A stretch of 24,099 nucleotides of DNA from RGIG1995 sp045126815 (GCA_045126815.1 JBGVPD010000006.1:1-24099), one strand, 5' to 3'; counted from the first letter of the stretch, positions 6,537 through 14,763 are shown. Numbers and translations are program-made. The notes: a model not told the origin generated them from the letters alone.

Positions 6537-7781
6537 ATGAAAGTGAAAAATGCAGAAATATTATGTGTCGGAACTGAGATACTTATAGGCGATATTATTA
6601 ATACCAATGCGGCATATATATCAAAAAGATTGGCGGCATTGGGGGTTAACCAATATCATCAAGGCGTCGTGGGCGATAACCCTGAGAGACTGAAATTGTT
6701 TTTAAGTGAGGCTTTGAAAAGGGCAGACCTTGTTATTATGACGGGCGGATTAGGTCCAACTTATGATGACTTGACCAAAGAAACAGTTGCTTCTCTTATG
6801 GGAAGAAAAATGGTATTGCATCAGGAGTCTTATGATAGATTAAAAGAATTTTTTGATTACAGACACCTTGAGATGACTGAAAATAACGTAAAACAAGCGT
6901 ATATGCCCGAAGGGTGTATTATATTGAGAAATGACCACGGAACAGCGCCGGGGGCTATAATAGAAGATGCAGGAAATGGTAAAGTTGCAATTGTGTTGCC
7001 CGGTCCTCCCAAAGAAATGATACCTATGTTTGAAGAGGGAGTCGTTCCTTATATCGAAAGTCTTTCAAATGAGCTTTTTGTCAGCAAAAACGTAAATATT
7101 TTCGGTATGGGTGAGTCAAAGGTTGAGAGTGAGCTGATCGATATAATGACAGAGTCGCTTAATCCTACGGTAGCGCCTTATGCAGGTGACGGAGAAGTTA
7201 GATTAAGAGTGACTGCAAAGGCTAAGACCAAAGAAATAGGCGAAGAAATGTGTTTGAATATGATCGAGAAGTTGAAAAAGACATCCGTAGGTGAATTTAT
7301 TTACGGTGTTGACACAACTTTGGAAGAGGCGCTCGTAAAAAAACTTATTGAAAACAACAAAAAGATCGCTGTTGCAGAATCATGCACGGGCGGAACCGTT
7401 ACCGGTAAAATTACATCGGTAAGCGGAGCGTCAGCAGTTCTTGACGGAAGCGTAGTATCATACGCAAACGACGTTAAAGCTGAACTTTTAGGCGTTAGCC
7501 GAGATATTTTGGAAACAAAAGGAGCAGTGTCCGAAGAATGCGCTATAGCTATGGCTAAGGGTGTAAGAAAACTTATGGGAGCTGATATCGGAATAAGCAT
7601 AACGGGCATAGCAGGGCCGACGGGCGGAACTAAAGAAAAACCTGTCGGAACGGTATATATAGCTGTCAGCACAGCCGATATTGATGAATGTAAGTTATTG
7701 ACTTTAAGGAATAACGGCAGAGAATATATAAGAAATGTGTCCGCAAAAAATATACTTCATATGGCGCTTAAGGCGTTTTAA
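6537..7781 (+). CDS. cinA: CinA family protein (competence/damage-inducible; NMN amidohydrolase domain)
   Basis: CinA has an N-terminal MoaB/MogA-like COG1058 domain and a C-terminal PncC domain that deamidates nicotinamide mononucleotide in pyridine nucleotide salvage. Here VGTEILIGDIINTNAAYIS and TGGLGPTYDDLTKE mark the first domain. AVAESCTGG (near residue 280), GSVVSYAND, KGAVSEECA and GITGIAGPTGG mark the second. Both domains are complete and the 414-residue length is normal. The frame can be read from a GTG at 6507, but GGAG at 6524-6527, 9 nt before the ATG at 6537, fixes the start. The common neighbour recA is absent here. The gene converges on hprK with a shared terminator. Confidence 0.94.
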   Translation: MKVKNAEILCVGTEILIGDIINTNAAYISKRLAALGVNQYHQGVVGDNPERLKLFLSEALKRADLVIMTGGLGPTYDDLTKETVASLMGRKMVLHQESYDRLKEFFDYRHLEMTENNVKQAYMPEGCIILRNDHGTAPGAIIEDAGNGKVAIVLPGPPKEMIPMFEEGVVPYIESLSNELFVSKNVNIFGMGESKVESELIDIMTESLNPTVAPYAGDGEVRLRVTAKAKTKEIGEEMCLNMIEKLKKTSVGEFIYGVDTTLEEALVKKLIENNKKIAVAESCTGGTVTGKITSVSGASAVLDGSVVSYANDVKAELLGVSRDILETKGAVSEECAIAMAKGVRKLMGADIGISITGIAGPTGGTKEKPVGTVYIAVSTADIDECKLLTLRNNGREYIRNVSAKNILHMALKAF

Positions 7782-7799
7782 CTAATTTTAAAAGTAAAA

Positions 7800-7841
7800 A
7801 AGGATAAGCTTATCAAGGTTAAGCTTATCCTTAATTTTTTT
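7800..7841. terminator. Shared terminator of cinA and hprK
   Basis: A perfect 13-bp stem, AAGGATAAGCTTA (7800-7812) and TAAGCTTATCCTT (7820-7832), has a 7-nt loop. It is followed by AA and seven T on the plus strand and by a T run on the minus strand, so it can end transcription from both sides. Confidence 0.9.
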
Positions 7842-7848
7842 GTGAATA

Positions 7849-8778
7849 TTATTCCGGAATGGGCATATTCATAAGTCTGTCGTTAAATTCCTCAGCGGTG
7901 TTATATCCCATTTTTTTCTGACGGTTGTTCATAGCCGCGATTTCAAGAATGATAGCAAGGTTACGTCCGGGTTTTACGGGAATGGTGGTCGTAGGAATGT
8001 TTATGCCCATTATATCGGTAAATTCCGATTCAAGACCAAATCTATCGTACATTTTTCCGTCTTGCCAGGGTTCAAGATTGATGATCATATCAATTTTTTC
8101 GGTGTCTTTAACTGCCCCCATACCAAAAATACGGCGCACGTCAACGATGCCTATTCCTCGAAGTTCAACGTAGTGACGGATAAGTTCAGGAGCTGAACCT
8201 ACCAATGTTTTTGAAGATACTTTCTTAATTTCAACCGCATCGTCTGCAATAAGTCGGTGACCTCTTTTTACAAGTTCAATTGCTGTTTCGCTTTTTCCGA
8301 CACCGCTATCTCCAAGGATAAGCATTCCTTCGCCGTATACTTCGACAAGTACACCGTGGCGGGTTATTCTGGGAGCTAAAAGAACTTTCAAAAATGATAT
8401 CAGGTTTGCAGTAAATTCAGAAGTTCTCCAATCAGTTCTTAAAAGAGGAACGTCGTATTTTTCTGCGAAATCAATTATTTGTTTTGATATATCTAAATCA
8501 GATGTAATAACTACCGCAACGGGTTTTTGTTTGAAGAACAAATCAATTTTTTCATACTGTTGTTCAGGCGAAAAATCTTCAAGATAACCGTACTCGGTTT
8601 TTCCCAGGATTTGAATACGAAGAGGGTCGAAGTATCCGAAATAGCCTGAAAGAGGAAGACCCGGACGGCTTATATCGGATGATTCTATATCAACGGTTCT
8701 GTCTTTGGGTAAATAAAAAGTTTCAAGTTGGAATTCTTTGATTATAGTTTCCAGAGAAACGGTGTATTTTTGGGACAC
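7849..8778 (-). CDS. hprK: HPr kinase/phosphorylase
   Basis: This 309-residue bifunctional enzyme phosphorylates and dephosphorylates HPr on Ser46, the signal for CcpA-dependent carbon catabolite control in low-GC Gram-positives. The less conserved N-terminal domain runs to about residue 130. The catalytic domain then shows RHGVLVEVYGEG with H141, the Walker A loop GDSGVGKS (156-163), the acidic pair of ADDAVEI and the family signature LRGIGIVDVRRIFG. It starts at GTG, 8 nt after GGAG at 8790-8787. It is a single gene with its own promoter and a terminator shared with cinA; lgt or phosphatase neighbours common elsewhere are absent. Its presence implies PTS-based carbon control in this organism. 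Confidence 0.97.
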   Translation of the reverse strand: MSQKYTVSLETIIKEFQLETFYLPKDRTVDIESSDISRPGLPLSGYFGYFDPLRIQILGKTEYGYLEDFSPEQQYEKIDLFFKQKPVAVVITSDLDISKQIIDFAEKYDVPLLRTDWRTSEFTANLISFLKVLLAPRITRHGVLVEVYGEGMLILGDSGVGKSETAIELVKRGHRLIADDAVEIKKVSSKTLVGSAPELIRHYVELRGIGIVDVRRIFGMGAVKDTEKIDMIINLEPWQDGKMYDRFGLESEFTDIMGINIPTTTIPVKPGRNLAIILEIAAMNNRQKKMGYNTAEEFNDRLMNMPIPE

Positions 8779-8814
8779 ATTACCAACTCCTTTATGTATA
8801 ATATACCGATATTT

Positions 8815-8843
8815 ATTTTAACATTTTAATTAATATATGTCAA
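8815..8843 (-). promoter_or_regulatory. Promoter of hprK
   Basis: On the minus strand a consensus TTGACA (8843-8838), a 17-bp spacer and TAAAAT (8820-8815) lie about 36 nt before the GTG start. Confidence 0.8.
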
Positions 8844-8861
8844 TACGGTAAAAAAGCTAAC

Positions 8862-8896
8862 AAAAAAGACCTGAAAAAATTTTTCAGGTCTTTTTT
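8862..8896. terminator. Terminator of the citrate synthase gene
   Basis: The stem AAAAAAGACCTG (8862-8873) pairs with CAGGTCTTTTTT (8885-8896), extended inward by A-T pairs. Both strands carry a six-T tail. It lies between the end of the citrate synthase gene and the hprK promoter. Confidence 0.88.
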
Positions 8897-8923
8897 GAGG
8901 GAATTAGGTTTTTATATGAAAGG

Positions 8924-10273
8924 TTATCTTTCAGACATTTTTACGTATTTAACGGGATCGTTAACAGAAAGGTAAGCGGGACGTATAATTCTTGAATTTG
9001 TTGTAATTTCTTCAATTCTGTGAGCACTCCATCCGGCAATTCTTGCAGTTGCAAATATGGGGGCAATAAGCTCATCGGGAATTCCCAAGATTTTGTAAAC
9101 GATACCGGAGTAAAGGTCAATATTTGCGCATATCTTTTTGCGTCCGCCTTTTTGTTCCGCAAAAAGTTCAGGAGTAAGGCGTTCAACTGTTTCCGCAAGG
9201 GAGAGAAGCTCGGAGCATTCATCGTTGCAATTCATATTTTTTGCTTGGTTTTTCAGCAATACTGCACGGGGGTCGCTTAAGGTATAAACGGCGTGGCCCA
9301 TACCGTATATGAGACCTGAATAGTCTCCCGCTTCTTTTCTTAAAATTTTTCTGAGATAATCTGCAACTTCGCCATCGTTGTTGATATTTGATACGTTCTT
9401 TCTTATATCTTCAACCATAGAAACCGACTTTATAGATGCGCCGCCGTGACGGGGACCTTTTAAGCAACCCACAGCAGCAGCGATTGCAGAATAAGTATCC
9501 GTACCCGTAGATGCAGCGGAACGACAAGTGAAAGTAGAGTTGTTACCACCGCCGTGTTCAGCGTGAACGGTAAGGCAGAGGTCAAGAAGTTTTGCTTCTT
9601 CGCGAGTAAATTGTTTATCTTTTCTTAAAGTTCTGAGAATACTTTCAGCAGTTGACTGATTGTCTTTGGGGAAGTGCAGATATAAGCTTTCTCTGTCAAA
9701 GAAATGTTTTTTAGTCTGATATGCATAAGTAAGGATCATAGGAAATCTTGCAATAAGCTCTATACACTGTCTTACCAAGTTTTCGAGTGAAGTATCGTCA
9801 GGATTTTCGTCATAGGCATAAAGAGCGAGGGTGGAACGCGCCATAACGTTCATTATGTTTTGGCTGGGGCATTTGAGAATCATATCCTCTGTGAAATGGT
9901 CGGGTAAAAATCTTAAAAGAGAGAGCATTTTTGTATAGGTGTCAAGTTCTTCGCTTGTGGGAAGTTTACCGAAAATGAGCAAATATGAGATTTCCTCAAA
10001 GCCGTACCTATCGTCTTTTTGATGACCTTCAACCAGATCATAAAGATCGTAACCTCTGTAATAGAGACGTCCGTCGGTGGGGGAATATCTTCCGTTATAT
10101 AGAGAGTATCCGACAACGTCGCCAACCAGAGTCAGTCCTGTAAGAACGCCGGTACCGTCTTCATTACGAAGTCCTCTCTTTACGTTTTGGGTTTGATAAA
10201 GTTCTGTATCTATTATATTATTTTTTCTGTATTCGTTGCAAAGCTTTTGTAGGAAGTCTTGTTTTTGATTCAT
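8924..10273 (-). CDS. Citrate/2-methylcitrate synthase family protein
   Basis: This 449-residue Si-type citrate synthase family protein condenses acetyl-CoA with oxaloacetate, or an analogue such as propionyl-CoA in methylcitrate synthases. The expected motifs are present: RYSPTDGRLYYRGYDLYDLVEG near residue 80-100; the first catalytic histidine region LTVHAEHGGGNNSTFTCR; KGPRHGGAS; the second histidine in GMGHAVYTLSDPRA; and the aspartate of CANIDLYSGIVY. The N-terminal extension of about 60 residues suits the clostridial subgroup. GGAGG at 10287-10283, 9 nt before the ATG, supports the start. It is monocistronic and no aconitase or isocitrate dehydrogenase lies nearby, so the context does not separate citrate from methylcitrate synthase. 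Confidence 0.93.
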   Translation of the reverse strand: MNQKQDFLQKLCNEYRKNNIIDTELYQTQNVKRGLRNEDGTGVLTGLTLVGDVVGYSLYNGRYSPTDGRLYYRGYDLYDLVEGHQKDDRYGFEEISYLLIFGKLPTSEELDTYTKMLSLLRFLPDHFTEDMILKCPSQNIMNVMARSTLALYAYDENPDDTSLENLVRQCIELIARFPMILTYAYQTKKHFFDRESLYLHFPKDNQSTAESILRTLRKDKQFTREEAKLLDLCLTVHAEHGGGNNSTFTCRSAASTGTDTYSAIAAAVGCLKGPRHGGASIKSVSMVEDIRKNVSNINNDGEVADYLRKILRKEAGDYSGLIYGMGHAVYTLSDPRAVLLKNQAKNMNCNDECSELLSLAETVERLTPELFAEQKGGRKKICANIDLYSGIVYKILGIPDELIAPIFATARIAGWSAHRIEEITTNSRIIRPAYLSVNDPVKYVKMSER

Positions 10274-10389
10274 AATAATTTGCCTCCAATGTTATAACAT
10301 GTGTCTATCATAATACTATTGTGTGTATAATATATGTACAATTGATTAATAAATGTGGTTGATTGTGTTTCTTTCTTGTAAATAATAAA

Positions 10390-10420
10390 GTTTAAACGGT
10401 TTAAACCAAAAGGTTTATAC
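10390..10420. promoter_or_regulatory. Possible operator: repeated GTTTAAAC palindromes
   Basis: Two copies of the palindrome GTTTAAAC (10390-10397 and 10399-10406) are separated by one base, with a weaker third copy, GTTTATAC, at 10413-10420. The site lies 117-147 nt upstream of the citrate synthase start and below the tandem terminators of the signalling unit, so it most likely serves citrate synthase. I could not find a convincing 17-bp-spaced promoter in the AT-rich 10288-10389. The role is inference. Confidence 0.35.
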
Positions 10421-10434
10421 AGAAAGTGGCAGTA

Positions 10435-10517
10435 AAAACAAAAAAATAATCCTTTCCGACCGTTAAAAACTATCGGAAAGGAAACAAAAAGGTGTGCAGA
10501 AATTCTGCACACTTTTT
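10435..10517 (-). terminator. Tandem terminators of the RR-HK-PDZ unit
   Basis: Two hairpins follow the PDZ gene on the minus strand. The first pairs GTGTGCAG with CTGCACAC (10512-10505 and 10499-10492) and leads into a T run interrupted by one G. The second pairs CCTTTCCGA (10481-10473) with TCGGAAAGG (10459-10451) over a 13-nt loop and is followed by ATTATTTTTTT. The pair should give tight termination before the citrate synthase region. Confidence 0.8.
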
Positions 10518-10525
10518 AATGTGTT

Positions 10526-11080
10526 TTATTCAAATGGGGTAATGGTTTTGTATACACCGTTTCTGAAAACGGTATATGATAAAACGTCTTGTGTAGAATA
10601 AAGGTCTTCAAAAACCGTATTCATATCTTCAATGCAGGTTATTTTTTCTCCTGAGATGTCAGTGATTATATCGTTAATTCTTAACCCTTTATACATATCC
10701 GTATCGCTGTTAAGTTCAACTATTTTTACACCAACGGGAATGTTAAATACCGAAGCAACTTCATACGTTATGTTTTCGACTTTAAACGAGTCGTTGTTTT
10801 CGAATTTAGTGTTAATAATTTTTATCTTTTCGTCTGTGTTTGAATCGTTATCAACTAAATCATTAGGTTGTTTTGATATTGAATATACAAAGAGGAGGGC
10901 TGATGCTGTCAACAGTACGAAAAGGGTAGTAAACGTTATTATTTTAGGAAAGTTGAAAAGTTTTTTGGGATCACGGATCTTTTCGTATGTATGATAACTC
11001 TCACTTGTCAAAATTCCGTTAACTACTGTTACTTTATCGTTTTGGGTAAAGTTTTCAGTGGTTTTCTTTTTGCTATCCAA
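10526..11080 (-). CDS. Membrane-anchored PDZ-only protein (HtrA-like without protease)
   Basis: This 184-residue protein has a 46-residue cytoplasmic N-terminus, one membrane helix (about 47-67), a short acidic/Asn-rich external linker, and a C-terminal PDZ-like domain (about 110-184). That domain carries VGVKIVELNSDTDMYKGLRINDIITDISGEKI, which resembles the PDZ domain of HtrA/DegP proteases. The trypsin-like catalytic domain normally between helix and PDZ is missing, so no protease activity is expected. It starts at TTG, after GGAGG with about 8 nt spacing. It follows the histidine kinase by 117 nt with no clear terminator between, so it may belong to the response regulator/kinase transcript. 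Likely role: an external ligand-binding or scaffold protein. The function is inferred. Confidence 0.8.
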   Translation of the reverse strand: MDSKKKTTENFTQNDKVTVVNGILTSESYHTYEKIRDPKKLFNFPKIITFTTLFVLLTASALLFVYSISKQPNDLVDNDSNTDEKIKIINTKFENNDSFKVENITYEVASVFNIPVGVKIVELNSDTDMYKGLRINDIITDISGEKITCIEDMNTVFEDLYSTQDVLSYTVFRNGVYKTITPFE

Positions 11081-11197
11081 AGTTCGTACCTCCTTCTTCG
11101 TTTATCATTTACAATTGATATGTTATCAAAAAAATTTTAATAAACAATGACTCTTTTGTGTAATAATTTTTAGTAGATTGTAAATTACGAGGGGATA

Positions 11198-12643
11198 TTA
11201 CTCTTTTTCGAGGGTAAATACGAACTCGCAATACTCGCCGTAAGCACTTTTTGCCCAAATTTCTTGGTTATGAGCTTCGATGATCGTTTTTGAAATATAA
11301 AGTCCCAGTCCAACTCCTGTTTTATCAAGACCTCGGCTTTTGTCGCTCTTATAAAATCTGTCAAAAATGTAGGGCAAGTCTTCGGGAGAGATGCCGGTGC
11401 CTTCGTTATAAACGGAAATAAAAACCTGTTTTGCTTTTTGTTTAATGGAGATAAGGTATTTACCGCCGTTTCTTGAAAATTTAACGGCATTATCACAAAT
11501 GTTAAACAATATCTGATGGATAGAGTCTTTGTCACCTTTTACAAATATGTTGAAATCGTCACAGTCAAATTCTACGTCAAGATTTTTTTCTTCAATTTTC
11601 TTTTCAAAAGAAATGAGGATCTGTCTTGCCATTTCACAGATATCAAAAGAAACAATATTAAGTTTCTTTTCGCCCGCTTCAAATCTTGATATTTCAAGAA
11701 GGGAAGAAACAAGTCTTGACAAACGTTTAACTTCTGTCGCAACTATATGTAGGTAATGGTCATACTTTTCGGGAGGGATTGCTCCGGCAAGTATGCCGTC
11801 AATAAATCCTGAAATCGAAGTCATGGGAGTCCTAAGGTCGTGTGACACGTTTGCAATAAACGAACTTCTTGTCTTTTCGTGGTTTTCCAAAGCCTCTGCC
11901 ATATTATTAAACGATTCTGAAAGTTGAGCTATTTCATCAACGCCCTTTACAGGAACTCTTACAGTAAAGTTTCCTCTTGCAAATTCTTTTGCGGCTTTAC
12001 TGATCTTTTTCAAAGGTGCGGTGATTTTAGAGCTTATAAAGTAGATGGTAAGCAGTGTTATGAGCAAAACCCATACCATAGCGGTTCCTACGGTTTGAAT
12101 AAGAACAGCAGAAAGTTGATTTAGAGAAGAGTCTGTTGAGATTGCAAAAATAACACCGCAGGGTTTCATAGACGTATCTATGACCGGAATAGCGTGATAC
12201 AGGTGCTTTTGTTTAAAAAGTTGGTTAAAATCCGAAACTTTGTTTAAAGAACCGTTTTCTAAAACTTCATTAACGGTTGCTATCGGAATGGTAGCTTTGG
12301 GGTATTCGGAAGGGGCAAGATTATCTTTCAGCAATACCACTCCGTCAAGGTCCGTAAGCAAAAGCATTAGTCCCTTTTCGTAAGAAGTAAACAAAGTAAA
12401 CGTCTTTTTTAAATAGGCGTTATTTTGAACGACGAATGTACCTAAGTCGGTTGAGTTCACTCTGTTTATTTCGTTTTCCAAAAAATCTTTTACGGTAACG
12501 GCAGATTCCTGTGTTACGGTTTTTCTTTCATCGACCGAGTATGACGCAATCGTTGAACCCACGATAAATGCAAGTACCGCAAAGCTTATGATTATAATGG
12601 TCATAACGGTAATTATAAATTTTGTAGAAATACTTTTAAACAT
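11198..12643 (-). CDS. Sensor histidine kinase (HAMP, HisKA, HATPase)
   Basis: This is a 481-residue membrane sensor kinase. Helix 1 (about 9-31) and helix 2 (about 185-205) flank a roughly 150-residue external domain with PAS/CACHE-like stretches (GLMLLLTDLDGVVLLKDN, YHAIPVIDTSMKPCGVIFAIS). HAMP spans about 205-255 and the phosphoacceptor is H268 in FIANVSHDLRTPMTS. The ATPase domain shows the N box HQILFNICDNAVKFS, the G1 box GTGISPEDLPYIFDRFYKSD and the G2 box GVGLGLYISK. A longer frame begins at TTG 12658, but that codon is part of the ribosome-binding region (GAGGAAAAGG) of the ATG at 12643, which I prefer. It partners the response regulator upstream, from which a terminator-like hairpin separates it. 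The signal sensed is unknown. Confidence 0.94.
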   Translation of the reverse strand: MFKSISTKFIITVMTIIIISFAVLAFIVGSTIASYSVDERKTVTQESAVTVKDFLENEINRVNSTDLGTFVVQNNAYLKKTFTLFTSYEKGLMLLLTDLDGVVLLKDNLAPSEYPKATIPIATVNEVLENGSLNKVSDFNQLFKQKHLYHAIPVIDTSMKPCGVIFAISTDSSLNQLSAVLIQTVGTAMVWVLLITLLTIYFISSKITAPLKKISKAAKEFARGNFTVRVPVKGVDEIAQLSESFNNMAEALENHEKTRSSFIANVSHDLRTPMTSISGFIDGILAGAIPPEKYDHYLHIVATEVKRLSRLVSSLLEISRFEAGEKKLNIVSFDICEMARQILISFEKKIEEKNLDVEFDCDDFNIFVKGDKDSIHQILFNICDNAVKFSRNGGKYLISIKQKAKQVFISVYNEGTGISPEDLPYIFDRFYKSDKSRGLDKTGVGLGLYISKTIIEAHNQEIWAKSAYGEYCEFVFTLEKE

Positions 12644-12654
12644 AAACCTTTTCC

Positions 12655-12692
12655 TCAAAAAATATATCCGCCTCCAAAAAGGCGGATATATT
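12655..12692 (-). terminator. Intercistronic terminator/attenuator between regulator and kinase
   Basis: On the minus strand a perfect 13-bp stem (12692-12680 with 12673-12661, AATATATCCGCCT and complement) with a 6-nt loop ends in a six-T run that merges into the kinase ribosome-binding site. It lies 8 nt after the regulator's stop codon. Its U-tract and position suggest partial termination, lowering kinase output relative to regulator, or protection of the regulator mRNA end. Confidence 0.75.
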
Positions 12693-12700
12693 AAGTAAAA

Positions 12701-13390
12701 TTATTGCAGAATTTCAAATTTATATCCAACGCCCCATACGGTTTTAAGTATCCATTTATCAGATACACCTTCAAGTTTTTCACGAAGGCGTTTTACGTGA
12801 ACGTCAACTGTTCTTGAGTCGCCGAGATAGTCAAATCCCCAAACCTTATCAAGAAGCTGATCTCTCGTAAATACTCTGTTATAATTCTGAGCAAGGAAAT
12901 AGAAGAGTTCCAATTCCTTGGGGGGGATGTCAACCGATTTACCTTTGATCTTAAGTTCATATTTCTGGAGGCTGACTTCGATGTTATCGAATTTGATAAC
13001 CTCTTCTTCATCTTTCGTATCTTTTGCGGAATATCTTCTCAAAACGGCTTTTACACGCGCGGAGAGTTCCTTCATATCGAAGGGTTTAACCACAAAGTCG
13101 TCAGCACCCAGTTCAAGACCGAGAACTTTGTCAAAAACGTCGCCTTTTGCGGTAATCATAATAACGGGCTTTGAGGAGATCTCGCGGATCTCACGGCATA
13201 CCTGCCAGCCGTCTTTTTTGGGAAGCATAATGTCAAGAAGAACCATGTCGGGTTCATAAATTTTAAAGAAACTGATACCCTCAGCACCGTCGTTGGCGGT
13301 CTTTACTTCATAGCCTTCGTTTTCAAGATAAACACGAAGCATTTCGCAAATATTAATATCGTCATCAATAACAAGAATGGTAGTGCTCAT
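12701..13390 (-). CDS. OmpR/PhoB family response regulator
   Basis: This is a 229-residue two-domain transcription factor. The receiver domain has the acidic cluster D9-D10-D11, the phosphoacceptor D53 in LLDIMLP, the T of MITAKG and the lysine of VKPFD. The C-terminal winged helix shows DIPPKELELFYFLAQNYNRVFTRDQLLDKVWGFDYLGDSRTVDVHVKRLREKL and a final GVGYKFE hairpin. The frame can be read up to 13459, but that would run through the promoter. GGAAGT about 7 nt before the ATG at 13390 sets the start. It is first in the minus-strand unit with the histidine kinase and the PDZ protein and is divergent from ychF. It resembles PhoP/WalR/ResD-type regulators; the regulon cannot be assigned. Confidence 0.95.
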   Translation of the reverse strand: MSTTILVIDDDINICEMLRVYLENEGYEVKTANDGAEGISFFKIYEPDMVLLDIMLPKKDGWQVCREIREISSKPVIMITAKGDVFDKVLGLELGADDFVVKPFDMKELSARVKAVLRRYSAKDTKDEEEVIKFDNIEVSLQKYELKIKGKSVDIPPKELELFYFLAQNYNRVFTRDQLLDKVWGFDYLGDSRTVDVHVKRLREKLEGVSDKWILKTVWGVGYKFEILQ

Positions 13391-13457
13391 TTTTTTACTT
13401 CCTTTCGTTTTGAAATAGTTGCCAAATATTAAGATTGACAAAAAAATAACATAGTTC

Positions 13458-13486
13458 ATATTACCACATTATTAACAAAATGTCAA
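13458..13486 (-). promoter_or_regulatory. Promoter of the response regulator unit
   Basis: On the minus strand TTGACA (13486-13481), a 17-bp spacer and TAATAT (13463-13458) give an RNA with a 5' leader of about 60 nt before the ATG at 13390. Confidence 0.8.
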
Positions 13487-13589
13487 TACTTTTCCCAAAT
13501 ATATGCGAAAAAATTATAAAAAATGACGAAAAAGCAAGAAATAATGGAAATGCGCTGACAGATAATGTAAATAATTTTTATACAAACTC

Positions 13590-13618
13590 TTGATATTGAA
13601 GCCGATACGTTATATAAT
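13590..13618 (+). promoter_or_regulatory. Promoter of ychF
   Basis: TTGATA (13590-13595), a 17-bp spacer and a consensus TATAAT (13613-13618) lie about 36 nt before the ATG at 13655. Confidence 0.82.
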
Positions 13619-13654
13619 AAAAAGGTATTTAAAAGAAGAAAATGGAGAAATGTA

Positions 13655-14749
13655 ATGAAACTTGGTATAGTTGGACTTCCGAATGTCGGAAAGAGCACAC
13701 TTTTTAATGCGATCACAAATGCGGGCGCTGATTCTGCGAACTATCCTTTTTGTACGATAGAGCCAAACGTTGGCGTTGTAGCCGTACCCGACAACAGACT
13801 TGACGTGTTGGCGGAAATGTATACTCCCGAAAAATATACACCTGCCGTTGTTGAATTTGTTGATATAGCGGGACTTGTAAAAGGCGCGTCAAAGGGTGAA
13901 GGATTGGGAAACAAATTCCTTTCTCATATAAGAGAAGTAGATGCCATTTGCCACGTTGTTAGAATATTTGAGGACACAAATATAATTCATGTTGAGGGTA
14001 ACGTTGATCCTTTGCGTGATATAGAAACTATAGAATATGAGCTTATTCTTTCGGATATGGAAGCTGTCGAGAGAAGACTTGACAGGGCTAAAAAAATGTT
14101 GAAGGGCGATAAAAAGTACGAAAAAGAGATAGTATTTCTTGAAAAGTTACTTAACGCATTCAGCGAAGGCACCCCTGCGAGAAAACTTGAATATACCGAA
14201 GATGAACTTGACATATTAAAGGATATGCCGCTTCTCACAAAGAAACCGGTGATATACGTTGCAAATATCAGCGAAGACGATATTGCATCGGATATAAATG
14301 AAAACCCCCATTTTGCAAAGGTAAAAGAATATGCCGATTCCGAGGGGGCAGCCGTACTTCCCATTTGCACAAAGCTTGAGGCGGAGATAGCTGAACTTGA
14401 AGGTGATGAAAAAGCTGAATTTCTTAAAGAAATGGGACTTGAGGAAAGTGGACTTGACAAGCTTATCAAGGCTGGTTATTCGCTTCTCGGACTTATAAGC
14501 TTTTTGACTGCCGGCCCGAAAGAAGTCAGAGCCTGGACGATAACCAAGGGTTCAAAAGCACCTCAGGCGGCAGGGAAAATCCATACCGACTTTGAGAGAG
14601 GCTTTATAAGAGCTGAGGTGATCGGTTACGAAGAACTTATCGAGTGTGGTTCAATGACCGTTGCAAAAGAAAAAGGTTTGGTACGAAGCGAAGGAAAAGA
14701 GTACGTGATGAAAGACGGAGACGTAGTTCTTTTCAGATTTAACGTATAA
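13655..14749 (+). CDS. ychF: Redox-regulated Obg-family ATPase YchF (OLA1)
   Basis: This 364-residue OLA1/YchF protein is a universally conserved P-loop ATPase of the Obg group that binds ribosomes and influences stress responses. GLPNVGKST (7-15) is the P-loop, FCTIEPNVGVV the switch I region and FVDIAGLVKGASKGEGLGNKFL the G3/switch II motif. The specificity loop reads NISE in VIYVANISEDD, a YchF-type N-x-x-E rather than the GTPase NKxD. The central helical insertion and the C-terminal TGS domain (from about RAWTITKGSKAPQAAGKIHTDFERGFI) are complete. GGAG lies 7 nt before the ATG. The DUF951 gene that often neighbours ychF is elsewhere in this window. Confidence 0.97.
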   Translation: MKLGIVGLPNVGKSTLFNAITNAGADSANYPFCTIEPNVGVVAVPDNRLDVLAEMYTPEKYTPAVVEFVDIAGLVKGASKGEGLGNKFLSHIREVDAICHVVRIFEDTNIIHVEGNVDPLRDIETIEYELILSDMEAVERRLDRAKKMLKGDKKYEKEIVFLEKLLNAFSEGTPARKLEYTEDELDILKDMPLLTKKPVIYVANISEDDIASDINENPHFAKVKEYADSEGAAVLPICTKLEAEIAELEGDEKAEFLKEMGLEESGLDKLIKAGYSLLGLISFLTAGPKEVRAWTITKGSKAPQAAGKIHTDFERGFIRAEVIGYEELIECGSMTVAKEKGLVRSEGKEYVMKDGDVVLFRFNV

Positions 14750-14763
14750 GGCGCATAATAAAT

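Noticed and set aside
10270..10512. 80-residue minus-strand coding region
   Set aside because: It runs through the tandem terminators and the citrate synthase 5' region, has no sensible ribosome-binding site and no recognisable protein character.
13391..13459. N-terminal extension of the response regulator (apparent hydrophobic leader)
   Set aside because: The extension lies in the 5' leader and touches the promoter -10 box; the receiver domain begins normally at the ATG at 13390 with a good ribosome-binding site.
13987..14469. Serine-rich 160-residue protein antisense to ychF
   Set aside because: It is a shadow of the ychF frame; the Ser-rich composition comes from antisense Glu/Asp/Lys codons.
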